A stretch of 64,000 bases of DNA from Chrysogorgia sp. JL179-B06 (Eukaryota > Cnidaria > Anthozoa > Scleralcyonacea > Chrysogorgiidae), in NCBI GenBank assembly GCA_035772405.1, contig JAYKKM010000209.1, positions 2,382,501-2,446,500 on the forward strand, given 5' to 3'. Positions 1-11,388 of the stretch are shown here, piece after piece. Under the pieces are notes generated by a model that searched no databases, was not told the DNA's origin, and worked only from the letters and a program-made list of their open reading frames with translations. The position numbers were made by a program, and so were the translations under genes. The stretch's first letter is position 1; every line of letters begins with the position of its first letter.

Positions 1-55
1 ACATATTAATGGGTAATATATATAACATGGGTACATCGCTATAGAAACAATTAAT

Positions 56-1316
56 TTGGAAACTGACCACTTGGACAATTTGATTTTCTGTCGTTTATGT
101 AGCATTTACTATGTAGTCTGCGATTGTGGAGATTCGAACCGACAGTTCATCAAGATACATTTCGCAAACTGCAATCCCAGAGATCTAAACTTTGTTGGAT
201 ATAACATGTTGACGGAGGTTCCTATGATGTTTATAATGGACTGCAAGGTAATGTGTGTGTGTGTGGAACATTGTTTAGAATTAGTTCGAATTATAATCGA
301 TAATATGACACTTTGATGTGGGTTTTTTATTAGCACAATTTCAAGAAACTCTGCAATAATGTTGAGAAGAGTTCTCTGTATGGAACAACGAGATGTCTGA
401 CACGAAATGCCAAAAATATATTTTGGTCTCATTGGAAAGATGCCTATAGCTGGGATCAAGAGTAACTCTTGTCACTTCCACAAGAACTTGAAGCAAGACC
501 ATTTTCAGCTCACTCCAAGTTCACGCATGAGGAATGGTTTGGCAGAAGATCTACTTGACAAAAAAATGTTTTATATGATGAAGGTATAGTGAATGCACAT
601 GTACATAGATACATTTGCGATCGTCATTGACAACTGTGGGACAGCGCATGAAGTGCGCATGGGGCCAGAGTGCCACAAGGGTAGTGAGCGTTGCATTATC
701 GGTAAAGGACAATCCTCTTTGTTTAATTTAGGCTTTTAAAGACCACCTCGCTACTATACAAGGAGAGGATCCAAGTAAACTTGACAAGACAATTGCCTTC
801 TTGAAGCAAACTAGTCTAATGATCGAATTGTTTTCGGATAAGCACGTGATATATCATGTAAATGATAGCCGACTGCAAGGCCTGCAGACGGTACTTCAGT
901 TCTTTTCTGAATGGAAGGCGCAAATTTTGAAAGGGAAAGAAAACCAATTTTTGTCTGATAAGTTATGGTTTGATCTCCAGTCAATGATACTCGGATTCGT
1001 TTCACTGGTGCAAACGAAGTTAACACAATTCCCTGGATCAATCATCAAGCCAGCCATTATAAATCAAGATGTGGTAGAAAATCATTTCTCACAGTTGAGA
1101 GGAGCAAACGGACAAAATGATAACCCAACATACAGAATCACACAAGGAACACAAAACTCTATCATATTTGGTCAAACAACATTAAGTAAGAAAGGCAATA
1201 TGGGCTCAACGAAAAATGATTCTTTTGCTGGTCTTCCTAAAGAAAATATTTTTGGTTCGCATGCACAACAAATACCAACTAAACATACATTGGGTTTGCT
1301 AAGTGAGCAGTGATGA
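56..1316 (+). pseudogene. P-element/THAP9-type transposase relic (5' end outside window)
   Basis: Three exon-like blocks read in order as a P/THAP9-family DDE transposase. Block 1 (56-248) has 'CDCGDSNRQFIKIHF' and ends 'MFIMDCK' before a GT donor. Block 2 (334-579) opens after an AG with 'HNFKKLCNN', the usual continuation of the 'D-P-K-H-N' junction in this family, and includes 'LTPSSRMRNGLAEDLLDKKM'. Block 3 (732-1313) ends with 'NQDVVENHFSQLRG..GQNDNPTYR', which resembles the family's C-terminal RNase H-like part. Block 2 carries an in-frame TAA at 463 and needs a frameshift to continue, so the copy is dead. The THAP domain would lie before base 1. The family call rests on remembered motif similarity; the exon order and splice signals are visible. 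Sure of a transposase, less sure of the subfamily. Confidence 0.7.
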
Positions 1317-2272
1317 CAAATTAATACGTTCTTTGTATTATTAAATTTTCCTATGTTTGTAATTTTATAATATAATATAGCAAGAAATATGCAGGTATTT
1401 GTTTGATAAAATTACTAGAAAAATACCTAAAAATACTACGAGTGTCCATATTATGATGCCGTCCGCTACGAGCTCATACGATTCGAGCTTATGCAGCTAT
1501 AGTTGTTAGGTAATGCATACAGAAAATTGACATATATAACAGATAAATCCACGAAGTGACATATTAATACTCCTAATTCCAACAGCGAGCTATATACGAT
1601 AGATTGTGTATATAAGAAAACAATATAATAATTATTAAAGAAACACAAATGAAGACACAAACATAAACTAATATCTATAGTCTGTGTATTCTTAATATTG
1701 GAATTCCTGTAGAACGATGCTCCGCTGCAGCGACAACATCAACGGCATACGTCGAAGTGATTTGATGAAAAGGGATGACATCGAATTGCGAGATTGCTTT
1801 GGCAAGCTCCAAGGCCAATTTCAGTTTGTTCCATCTTGATAGGTAAGGTACATCATATGCATCACAGAGATAATATAGTTCTTTCTTGCCATTCGATACG
1901 TGCCATTCGTCTTTCTTCCACTTTGCTTATAAGGGCCAACAGTTGCGCATGAGAAATTCGCTTGCCAGGACTCCTGTTCGATCTGCGGAAGGTGGACTTT
2001 CATTTGATTTTCTTCTGCTTTTTTATTTCGCTCTGTTAATGATTTCCGATGAGCAAGAGATTTCTTGATGTGAAATTCCCCCCGAAAATCATGCAAGAAT
2101 TGTCAGGCTCCCATTTTAAAATATCTTTCTACGATCTCTTCGTATATTTCAAATACCAACTCCTTTAAGGAGAATATAATGTTCAATAATAATAATAATA
2201 TAATAATAATATTTTCTATTTAATGTTGTATTTTCCAAGGAGACTTATTTTCACCACTACTATAATTGTTAT
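1317..2272. other. No gene; AT-rich spacer with AAT microsatellite
   Basis: I see no supported coding region here. Short reading frames exist on both strands at about 1821-2096 but look like chance. A short AAT/TAA-rich microsatellite lies at about 2187-2212, just upstream of the retrotransposon fragment. Confidence 0.5.
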
Positions 2273-3800
2273 TTGCTTGTAACGACGTTGGTCCTGCAGG
2301 AGTCAGATATGGGGTACAAACTCGGAAGGGGCAAACCAAAGCTGAACCATCTTCTGTTTATGGATGATCTCAAGATCTTTGCAAAAGATGAGAAGCAGAT
2401 CGATTCGATCGTACAAACAGTCAGAATTTGTAGCGAAGATATCAGGATGGAATTTGGGATCACGAAGTGTGCAACAGTGACAATGAAGCGAGGAAAGAGA
2501 GTGAGAAGTACAGGAATCAGACTTTCAAATGGAGAGGATATAGTGGAGCCCAGGAATGAAGGATACAAGTACTTAGGTGTTTTGGAGTTGGAGGATATCC
2601 TGTGTGACCAAATGAAGAAGAATATTGAGGAGACTTACTTGAAACGTCTGCGACTGTTGTTAAAGAGCAAGCTTAATAGCAGAAATCTATTTATGGCTAT
2701 AACTGGTTGGTCGGTGGCAGTGATCCGGTATAGTGCAGCGATAGTGGATTGGACGAAAGAAGAGATGAGGAAGCTAGATAGATTAACCAGGAAACTGTTG
2801 CATCAGTTTAAGCGGGTGCATCCGAAGGCGAATGTTGACCGACTATACATGAAACGGAAAAATGGAGGAAGAGGTCTCATCAGTATCGAAGAGTGTGTTG
2901 CGAACGAACGGCTGAGTTTGCACTATTATCTAGCCAATAGCGAGGAAATGTTGCTGAAGACCATTGCAGATGAAGTTGAGCTAACCAAGGACGGGATTGA
3001 GGGCATGGACGAATACAGCAAGAGCGTTGAGTCGGAGAAGAAAGTGGAAGCTATGCCGTTACATGGTCAGTTTGTGAGAGAAACGAAGGAGCAAAAAACC
3101 GAAGAGTCTTGGAATTGGCTAAGCAAGGGGGATCTAAAAAGAGACTGAAAGTCTCCTAATTGCTGCCCAAGACCAGGCCCTGAACACCAATTCAGTTAAG
3201 AAACAGTTGTATCACATCAGAGAAACTTCTCTCTGTCGGCTGTGTGACGAGAAGGTGGAAAATGTGACACACATTGTCAGCTCGTGCAAGATGTTGGCAC
3301 AAAAGGAATATAAACGACGCCATAAGGTTTGTTCCAACCTACATTGGAACTTGTGTAGGAAGTATGGGTTTCACGTGTGTGAGAAGTGGTATCAACATAA
3401 ACCAGAGAAGGTATTGGAAAATGACGAGGTGAAACTCTTGTGGGATTTCAACGTACAAACAGATAGAACAATTGAACACAGGAGACCTGATATTATCCTA
3501 GTCAAGAAGGAAGCTAACAAATGCATGATCATCGATGTAGCAAACCCTGGAGATCACAATCTGGAGAAGAAACAGCTCGAGAAGATTAATAACTATAGCG
3601 AACTGCGACTGGAAATAGCTCGAATGTGGGAGAAAGAGACTATTGTGATCCCCATAGTCATAGGTGCTGTGGGCTCTGTGCCACAAACTCTGTAAATATT
3701 TGGATATGTTGGAGATTAAGTATGATATGAACATAATCCAGAAGTCAGTCCTGTTAGCAACAGCAAACATCCTTCGTAAATTTCTTTGCATAGAGGGATA
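2273..3800 (+). pseudogene. R2/NeSL-like non-LTR retrotransposon, 5'-truncated (RT end, CCHC, REL endonuclease)
   Basis: The first frame (2273-3145) starts inside the reverse transcriptase at the palm motif 'LLFMDDLKIFAK' and runs through the thumb ('YKYLGVLE', 'LLHQFKRVHPKANVDRLY', 'GGRGLISIEEC'). After a frameshift near 3140 the second frame (to 3692) has a CCHC-like knuckle 'CRLCDEK..THIVSSC'. A restriction-like endonuclease core follows: 'RRPDIILVKK' and then 'CMIIDVANPGD' (the PD...D pattern). A further frameshift near 3690 lets the C-terminal tail continue ('LEIKYDMNIIQKSVLL') to a stop at about 3800. This domain order is that of site-specific, endonuclease-last LINEs (R2/NeSL/HERO type), which nick a target and prime cDNA synthesis there. 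The N-terminal zinc fingers and most of the RT are missing, as expected of 5' truncation. The clade within the group is not resolved. Confidence 0.8.
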
Positions 3801-3860
3801 GGCAGAAGAAGATGGTGTGAAAGTGGAGATCAGAAGAAATTAAGACAAGTTCCCCATATC

Positions 3861-4629
3861 TTAAAGGACATTGGCAACAAAAATTAAGTTTGTTTTATTT
3901 GAAAGAACTCTTAAAATAATGAAGAATATTAATTTATAGTTCTTTCATATTTTACTTAGTTCTTGAGATATTTAGACTTATGTGATATTCAAATGAGATG
4001 ATCTATGACGTCATAAGCTGGGAAATACATTTTAACATATTGGAAAATCGTGAATATCTTTATGATTATTAAATGAAATTACTTGAAACTTTGCATGTAG
4101 ATACATACCACTAAACTGAAGATCATCGTTCAAGTCTTATGGTTGCCATGGTAACATATTATTTTACAGACCTCTTGATTTCGAAAACAAAACTATTTGT
4201 TTTCTGACATAGTAGACTTTGTACCAACTTCAAATCTCAGTTTCGAATTGGCTATGACAGTGAACATTTGCTGAACAGGTACCAACCCAATAAGGTTCGG
4301 CACTGAGAAAACAAATAATTTTGTTTTCGAAATCAAGAGGTCTGTAAAATAATATGTTACCATGGCAACCATAAGACTTGAACGATGATCTTCAGTTTAG
4401 TGGTATGTATCTACATGCAAAGTTTCAAATAATTTCATTTAATAATCATAAATATATTCACGATTTTCCAATATGTTAAAATTATTTCCCAGCTTATGAG
4501 GTCATAGATCATCTCATTTGAATATCACATAAGTCTAAATATCTCAAGAACTATAAATTAACATTCTTCATTCTTTTAAGAGTTCTTTCAAATAAAACAA
4601 ACTTAATTTTTGTTGCCAATGTCCTTTAA
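3861..4629. mobile_element. Giant inverted-repeat (foldback) element flanked by TTAA
   Basis: The two halves are near-perfect inverted copies: each arm is about 340 bp around a loop of roughly 100 bp (about 4207-4306). The left end reads TTAA-AGGACATTGGCAAC and the right end is its reverse complement, GCCAATGTCCT-TTAA. TTAA is thus duplicated at both ends. No reading frame of note lies inside. TTAA duplications occur with piggyBac and Kolobok superfamilies, and the AGG start would suit a Kolobok-type non-autonomous element, but no transposase is present to decide. Arms differ only by scattered substitutions and short indels, suggesting a fairly young copy. Confidence 0.8.
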
Positions 4630-4758
4630 GTCGTAAGACCTGACATGGAGTCCTAAAGACCAGTATAAAGAACATCATACTGTGTTAAACTAAAAATAAT
4701 AATATGGTAATTGACATAACCTGCCATTTCCGCATTCAACTAGTCTTATTTAGTATAC

Positions 4759-5169
4759 CTTGTTCGAACTAGCAATGAAATCGTCCACCATATTGTTCCG
4801 TAACGCTGACAATCTTTGCACGTTGATTTTGTCAACCCGTTCTTGCTCCAAGACCAAGAAAAACTTGTAAGCACTATCGCTGATATGGAGAAGGTACTGG
4901 TATCGTTCTATTAGTAAATTGGCACCATAATGGGAATGGACAGTTTTCGCCATACCGTGATATGCGTCGCATGATATCCCACTCAAACAAAGAATTTGGC
5001 ATTTCTCCCCTTTCGCTGACAAAACTCTTTTGATCTCTTCGACAACAGTCGATTTTCCAACACCCGCCTTTCTAAATATGCAAATATTATGCCCAGTTGC
5101 CGCAAAATCCACAACATCTTGCTGTTCCTTAGTTAACTTGACTGTATACATAGCGCTACAAATCTCGCT
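4759..5169 (-). pseudogene. PIF1-like helicase exon fragment
   Basis: Read on the minus strand, this exon has a splice acceptor (TTTCAG) before 5169 and a donor (AAG-GTATAC) after 4759. It encodes 'LTKEQQDVV', the Q-like motif, then a P-loop 'RKAGVGKST' and 'LCLSGISCDAY', followed by 'KTVHSHYG'. This is the N-terminal ATPase region of PIF1-family 5'-3' DNA helicases, which often travel in transposons. The first glycine of the usual G-x-A-G-x-G-K-S/T loop is an arginine. Downstream helicase motifs are not found nearby, so this is a fragment. It lies just beyond the foldback element with no clear link to it. Confidence 0.65.
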
Positions 5170-5752
5170 CTGAAAGAATAAGGGAATGATAATTTTATGT
5201 TCACGTTTAGATAATCGTACCATGATTACTATTATTAAGTATCATGATTACTTTACTCGATTGGTTCAAGTACAAGGTCGTAATTATATCTAGTATGTGT
5301 ATCATTATATTCAATCCGATACGCGCTCCATTCCGACAGCCAATTTGTGGTATGAAGGTGGTGCCACTAGCTTTAACCCCCTCCCCTCGATCAAGATTTA
5401 GAAACTTAATTGAAGATCTAGAATATAGTATATATTGGATTTGGTAAATTGTGTGCAGGTTTTTGGACGGATGCAGCTTTGAAATCGACAAGAGCCGGTA
5501 CGTCCATGCAGCAAGACATTCGAAAACGTTTAAGCGTAAATGATATTGTTTTCCCAGCACAACAGATAACCATTTTTGAAAAGGTAAATTATAAATAATC
5601 AAGTCTATTATTGAACATTTCTTTGCTAGCTATTCTCGTTCGATCTGCAGCTTTAATAGAATATTTCAATAAGATTCGACAGATTTTCGTAACATACAGT
5701 AGTCTTTTCATCTTTTGCTTTTGATAGTTAATGTTAATGTGATTTTGATTCG
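5170..5752. other. No supported gene
   Basis: Reading frames on both strands at about 5207-5602 have no recognisable motif. A stretch near 5455-5585 follows a GTGCAG acceptor-like site and precedes a GTAAAT donor-like site, so an exon relic is possible, but I cannot name it. Confidence 0.4.
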
Positions 5753-6206
5753 TTAACTCTTTCCCTACGGCTGAAAAACATCAAAAATTGAACGACCACG
5801 TTGTTCTATTGATATCTCTTGAAATAACCATAACTGTTGCGAAAGCTATACATTTTCTGGAAGCCCAATAAACCGGCTTTTATTTGTGCTTTTAAAATTC
5901 CCGAACAAAACAAATTATGTTAACATAAATTAGCATTAATTATCATAAATCAGGTTGAAAAATTTACATTTTTCTAGAAAAGGCCATCTTGCATGCCCGC
6001 GTAGCATCTTGAAAACTCAAAATGCCACCAAACGCAGAGTTGTTTATGAAATCAAATCAAACTTGGCGTGTGCGTGGATTTCATGTTCCTCGCGCTTGTC
6101 GAATTTCAATTTTTAATCTTGCGTTACCGTTTGCCGTGTTTTTCGATTGACGACTTTGCGGGTCTTCTACGACCCATTTTGACTGGGCCGGTAAGGAAAG
6201 AGTTAA
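5753..6206. mobile_element. MITE family A, copy 1 (TTAA-flanked, CTCTTTCC termini)
   Basis: The element starts TTAA-CTCTTTCCCTACGGC and ends GGAAAGAG-TTAA, giving short terminal inverted repeats inside a TTAA duplication. Two further copies at 46137-46585 and 47048-47500 share almost the whole sequence. The roughly 450-bp size, lack of coding capacity and TTAA target suggest a piggyBac- or Kolobok-type miniature element. The reading frame inside (from 6068) is shared by all copies only because the DNA is shared. Confidence 0.85.
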
Positions 6207-7194
6207 TGACATCTCTGCATCAGATTGCTGTTGGGATGTGTTTGTATTTCCCTTTTCGAGTTCCTATTTCAATATTTCATATACTGGTTGGATGGTTCAG
6301 ATTGTTTTCAAGTTACCTGCATTGCTTCGATAAAATCAAGGATTTTCGGGCTAGATCATACATCTTCGTCTCAAGCGAAGTACAGTGGTTTGTTGGTCGT
6401 CCTACAGGTAGGCAGTCCCCATGATAATTGATAGTAACAACAGGTCTCATGTGGTCAAAAAAAAAATGGGAAAAAATCGTCTGGTTTACCGAGAAATGGA
6501 GCCAAAAAATGAACGAGTATATTAATTGTGTCTAGCAAAAAACAAGCAGTATTTGCGATATGGAAAAGTAGGTGTTGCAGACAATCTTAGCATTTGGTCT
6601 TAAATTGGTGACTAACAAGGTGCCGAGGTATGCGTTTCAAGCTGGGGCGATATTTTTCACCGAAGCAACGGTAAAGCCGTGAAGACGAAGCGGACGACTG
6701 CATAGGTTTTTGGATTTTTAAATACATACTTCTCATTCGTTTGGCGCCTTTTAGGTATAACTAAAATACTACAAGTTCTCCATTATGTTATTCTGTTTTT
6801 AAATATCTTTACGGTATCTCACACAACAACTGCAGTGGTTTAGGAACAAATTTAGGAACAAAATTAAAAACGAGAATTATACGTATTCAACAACACACAA
6901 GAAAAATAGTATACTGTATAATACACTGATTATGTGTCGTATTACCACGCGGTTGGACATGCAATGTAAACTAAATAAGTATGAATAAATCAATAAAATA
7001 TAGAAAAAGAATAAAGCATCTGCACGCATGTTAGTCCAGAACTATATCTCCGACATCCATGACAGCTGGTGAAGGCATGAAATTAACATACCGCACGCGT
7101 TGATAATATAGTTCAACACTGATGCATTATGGATATCTGATTAATCCTCCTTTGTCTTGCATAGAAAAATAAGAAATGCTTTTGAACTTTATAA
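6207..7194. other. No supported gene
   Basis: Nearly 1 kb without recognisable coding sequence or named repeat. A short reading frame continues from the MITE to 6424 and is judged spurious. Confidence 0.5.
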
Positions 7195-7697
7195 CTATTT
7201 TAACTTCCTTTTACCAGTCCATGTTTTTACTGTGTGTGATTCGTCGACCACAGTAGCACCAATGTTCTGCTGAAGAGAAGAACTCGAGTCTTTTAGTATC
7301 TCTCTCAACGACTTTTCACTCACCATTTCTGTGGTAGAAAAGACTATTTTGAATTCGCATTTACGAATATATACAAGAGATATTGCCGACGCATCAACGG
7401 CAGAATATCCCTGCGTCTCCATGTCACCAGTTGGTCCCTGATAATGCTATTCAAGAAACACTGCTTTCCCTGCCGACTGATAATCACGCACTCGCACGAA
7501 CGTCCGATAGATCTACTAAATCCATAATCAACTCTTGCCAAATCCATGGTAATACCATCAAAAAATATTTTCCTTCCAGCAGCTCCCTCGTTGCAACTTT
7601 TTGTTCCTGTTTAAATTTAACCAGCAGCGAACTGAAGATTGGTTAAAGCTTTCAAAAGACAATCATCTACCAACACTGGTTTTTCTAAAGTCGCCAT
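7195..7697 (-). pseudogene. RecQ-like helicase N-terminal fragment, frameshifted
   Basis: On the minus strand an ATG at 7697 opens 'MATLEKPVLVDDCLL'. Shifting frames then give 'QEQKVATRELLEGK', the RecQ motif 0/Q region, followed by a region corresponding to the 'LPTGFGKS' P-loop, now garbled. Next come 'NSIIRDQLVTWRRRDI' (motif Ia region) and, in 7195-7422, 'RKCEFKIVFSTTEMV' plus the DExH box 'VVDESHTVKTWTGKRK'. That order matches the first RecA-like domain of RecQ 3'-5' DNA helicases. At least two frameshifts make it inactive, and everything after motif II is missing. It sits 135 bp inside a TAGCCTGCG terminus at 7832, as does the RecQ piece at 61.8-62.1 kb relative to its own terminus. Confidence 0.7.
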
Positions 7698-7832
7698 TTT
7701 GAAATGTTTATTTCCTGACAAGAAACCCCTGAATACTAATGAGTTTAGCTAGCTGAACAGAATTTAGCATCTCCAAAAACATTGGGTCTTTCGTGCAGGC
7801 GTTCCCTTCCCCTAACGCCGCCACGCAGGCTA
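7698..7832 (-). mobile_element. Terminus of RecQ-carrying transposon
   Basis: Read on the minus strand from 7832, the sequence begins TAGCCTGCGTGGCGGCG. A second GCCTGCACGA block with a CCCAAT follows about 35-55 bp further in. The complete element at 61119-62276 has the same layout (TAGCCTGCG start, inner GCCTGCACGG with CCCATACAA), so this is very likely a terminus of the same family. The opposite end was not found. Confidence 0.55.
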
Positions 7833-9192
7833 CTCAGTTTGAAAGAAAGAGTGATCAAAGCATCCTGTGTAAAGGATGTGGCGGAGAAGGGGAATTTGTT
7901 CCTTGTTGTGCCTGTTGGTACCGAGCTATTAAAAGAACAAGGTAACGGTTTATCATATTGGACAACATACATTCCCCATTACTCCTATATCCAAAAAGAA
8001 AGATGTTAAAAGTGTCAAACAGTTGGTTAGACTATAACCGAAATATTAAACCTGAGGTTCAACAAGTACATGTTTTTTGTAAGCGAGAGTGTATGGTTTG
8101 CATAACTATGCTAATTCCCCTGCTAGTTTGACTTTTTTCCTTGTTCATACTTGTTTTGTCTTTACTTTAGTTTTTTATATTAGTAATGGGAAATTTAACC
8201 TTTTCTTTCCTGTGAAAATTCCCATTAAGCTAAGTGGGAAATACAATGATTCGAATATGTGCCTGGAATGCTTATTTAATTATGGAGACCCAGAAGGGGG
8301 TGCTTATTTGGAAGATGGCGCTTATTCGGGAGTAAGTTTTTGCTTTGGGAGGGTGGGTATTTGCACCATAAGACATCAAATGCAGAGAATGCATAACCTA
8401 TTTTTATGCGATGATTTACGATAACAATCATGATCGTAAGGAGGCTAGCATGTAAGTACTAAGCAGTGGCAAGCAGTGTTCCTTGGTGATATTTAAACGC
8501 GAAAAATGCAAGTCCTAGTATATGAGCTCACTAAGTAATAAATTAGAGGGTGGGTGATGGCGTTTATTAGTGTTAAATTGGGTATGGCGAAGGAAGAGAC
8601 TGCAGGATAAAATAAACGTTTAAAATTGTTAAACAGGGGGCTTATTCGAGAGGGGGCGCTTATTTACAAAAATGAATTGAAAGGTTGTGGGCGACAATTC
8701 GAGATGGGCGCTTTATAAGGTAACCGAATCTCAGGAAAATTTAATTAACTGGAGGTATTTGGCAATACAGCGGTTTTAGGCGCAAAACTTGTGTTGACAC
8801 GCAAAAAAGTTTGGGTTTTTACCACTTAATCGCCCATCTGGAGTGTTTGTGTAAGTATTTGTGGTACACAATATTTGTCCACGTCAAACAAATTATACTA
8901 TAGTATTTATTGTATGTACATTATATGGGTCAGTGACCATCGCACTCGTCAGTCATTAAAATGTCCACTTTCACACAAACCAAGCAGATAATGAAGGAAA
9001 CTATTTGCATTGAGCTTGGGTCATGTAACATTCTAAGTTTCTAATGGCGCCTATTTATGAATTTTAGCATATAGATTTCACCAGCTGGCAGCCACTATTT
9101 TTGTTCGGCAGAGGTAGTTTAAACAGTCCCCTCAAGTTTATACAGTTGTGTAAATGCAGCACTAACAGTACATTTCTTAGTATTATTTTATA
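7833..9192. other. No gene; several 'GGCGCTTATT' motifs
   Basis: A diverged motif of the type GGGGGCGCTTATTCG recurs at about 8298-8330, 8637-8665 and 8690-8715. Related pieces lie at about 28305-28330 and 28690-28720, on the far side of the triplication. The reading frame 8089-8424 runs through this motif and has no protein-like signature. Confidence 0.45.
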
Positions 9193-11143
9193 AAAGAAAT
9201 CGGAAATGGATGCTTTGTGTTTACATACCTGATGCAAATTCGGCAGCTGACCAATAACAGCGTGCGCAAGACACAAACTATTTTATAAACATATATGCAC
9301 TATACAATAGTTCCAATAAGTACTGGTCAAGATGGTTATATGCTTCATCATGGTTTATACTTTATAATAGTTTCCAATATGTACTGTTTATATTCGGTGA
9401 TTCTGCGTTTTATTCATTCTGATTCATTGTAGATCCCAAATTCATGTCTTTACAAGGTTTTGTAGTGTTACATAAAGAGAGCCTGGTATCTAAAATATAG
9501 AAAGAAAGAGAAATGTATCCTTTGTGGAAAGTTCCTGTTATTTTTGCCACACATAAGGAATGCAGATAAGCTGGAAAATATTGAAGCATATAAATAGCTA
9601 GTCACCAAGTCAAATACCAGTTCAACCAGCACATCACAGAATCCACAAAAACAAATTTGTAGGTATGCAGAGCCTAGCTTACAGCATATATCAGTTCAAG
9701 AATGCAATCACTAACATGTTGTAGCAATAATAAAGATGAAAAAATGCAGTCTCATTTAACCAAATTGAAGAGACCATGCAAACTGGCTATGAAATACAAT
9801 GTGGGCACTGACATTAATTTCCCAATAACCACCAGTGATGAAATTCATAACTTTTCACGCTCAAATTATGGGAATGACCTTGGTAATAACAAAGATCCTT
9901 GATGTGAAACCCATGGCAGCTATTATCAAAGCATATTGTGGTTCTTGGCTTCCACATATAGACCACACTATTTATTATATATTGTGATATATATATATAG
10001 ATATATAGTAGTAATTTGTAATATATACATAATCTATTTTATTGAAATGTTTGTAATAGCTAAATAGTATCCCCAATTAGCTATTGTAGCTAAATACATT
10101 GACACTCAAATAAAGTTTTCATCGTCATCACATGATCAGTTCATCTTGGAACAAGATGTAAAGTACTTGAGAGAGGTAGAATCCTATTATCAGCACTTTA
10201 GACCATGCCATACCTTTATGGTACTACCTGTACATTTTACAGTGACCAATGTGAATGCCCAGTACCAGATACAGAATTATATATGTTTTACAGATGATCA
10301 TGTATAAAAGAGGTTAGATGCAAAACATGCACAGAATGGTCATCAAAATGTTTGGGAATTGGAAGTGCAAATAATTATCCTGCAATATTACTTTAATAAT
10401 ATGAAAAAAACATCACTAACATAAGTTTTAACTAGCTATTAAATTAATTTAAATATAAATTTACAATATAAAATTCTGGTATATCCGTCCTTGAAATCTA
10501 ATATCCAATTTATTTTTACACAGTTTAATGACATTATTCCAAATGATTATCTGTCTACGGTTTTCGGCTGATTTAGCTGTGATGTAATGAATTACTTCAT
10601 TTTCTTGAATTACTCATAAATAAATGTAGTCCAATCACCTATAATTACAATAGTGTTTCATCTTTATATGTTCAAGGAAGTTTTATAAGGAGTGACTACA
10701 CTGTCATTTTTGCATGCTTGACCATCAAAATAGTCTTAGTTCTTGGTACTTCACTGCGATAAAGAAGTATGACATGTGGTATTCAAAACTAATAACTAGT
10801 ATCTTATGGATATCAGGATAATGCAAATCTCATATGCTAGTTGCTACTCAGTGTTATAATTTTTATATAGTTTTATATATTAGTTTATATATAGATATAT
10901 ATATAATATATATATTTTTTATACAGTTTATATATTAATATATAGTTTTTAATAAGTACTGTGTTTAGTGTCAATGTTTTTGTGTTACACATGGTGATTT
11001 CTTTTACAATTTCGCAAAGTATTACAATCTCATATTCTTTTTCTTATTTTGACTTGAACCTTGAGTTTAAATATATTTTTTGAATTTGTTTTGTTTTTAC
11101 AAAGAATGTAACAATTACCTTGTACATACAGTGATTATAATAA
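9193..11143. other. Non-coding part of unit 1 (equivalent in units 2, 3)
   Basis: Low-complexity AT stretches lie at about 9960-10020 and 10855-10945 (TA-rich). The small reading frame 9702-9902 is identical in the three units and has no recognisable motif. An AATAAA signal follows it at about 10109, so a decayed 3' exon cannot be excluded. Confidence 0.4.
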
Positions 11144-11388
11144 GATGAGGTAATACGAGCAACATATTCCTGAAACTTGCCTCGCAGCAACTTATTTTGT
11201 TGCATATTGCAAAAAGTAGAAATTACTTCAAATTTTCGAAACATTTGGCAGCAACTTGCAACACGGAATTTGTTGTGTGACGAATTGTTGAGATAGGTGG
11301 TAATACCTGGAACAACAGTTTTCAACTTGCAAATGCAACAGTGGTGCGAGACTAGTTGCAGGAATTTGTTACTCATATCACCTCACCT
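11144..11388. mobile_element. MITE family B, copy in unit 1
   Basis: The left end (GATGAGGTAATACGAGCAAC...) and the reverse complement of the right end (GGTGAGGTGATATGAGTAAC...) align for about 50 bp. This gives imperfect terminal inverted repeats on a 245-bp element rich in TTGCAAC motifs. The minus reading frame crossing it (11044-11376) is spurious. Confidence 0.6.

Noticed and set aside
6068..6424. 118-codon plus frame, repeated at 46447 and 47362
   Set aside because: It lies in MITE family A and is shared only because the DNA is shared; it runs into unrelated flank in each copy.
8089..8424. 111-codon plus frame
   Set aside because: Passes through the repeated GGCGCTTATT motif and has no recognisable domain.
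11044..11376. 110-codon minus frame identical in three tandem units
   Set aside because: Crosses MITE family B; identity reflects the duplication and the composition is not protein-like.
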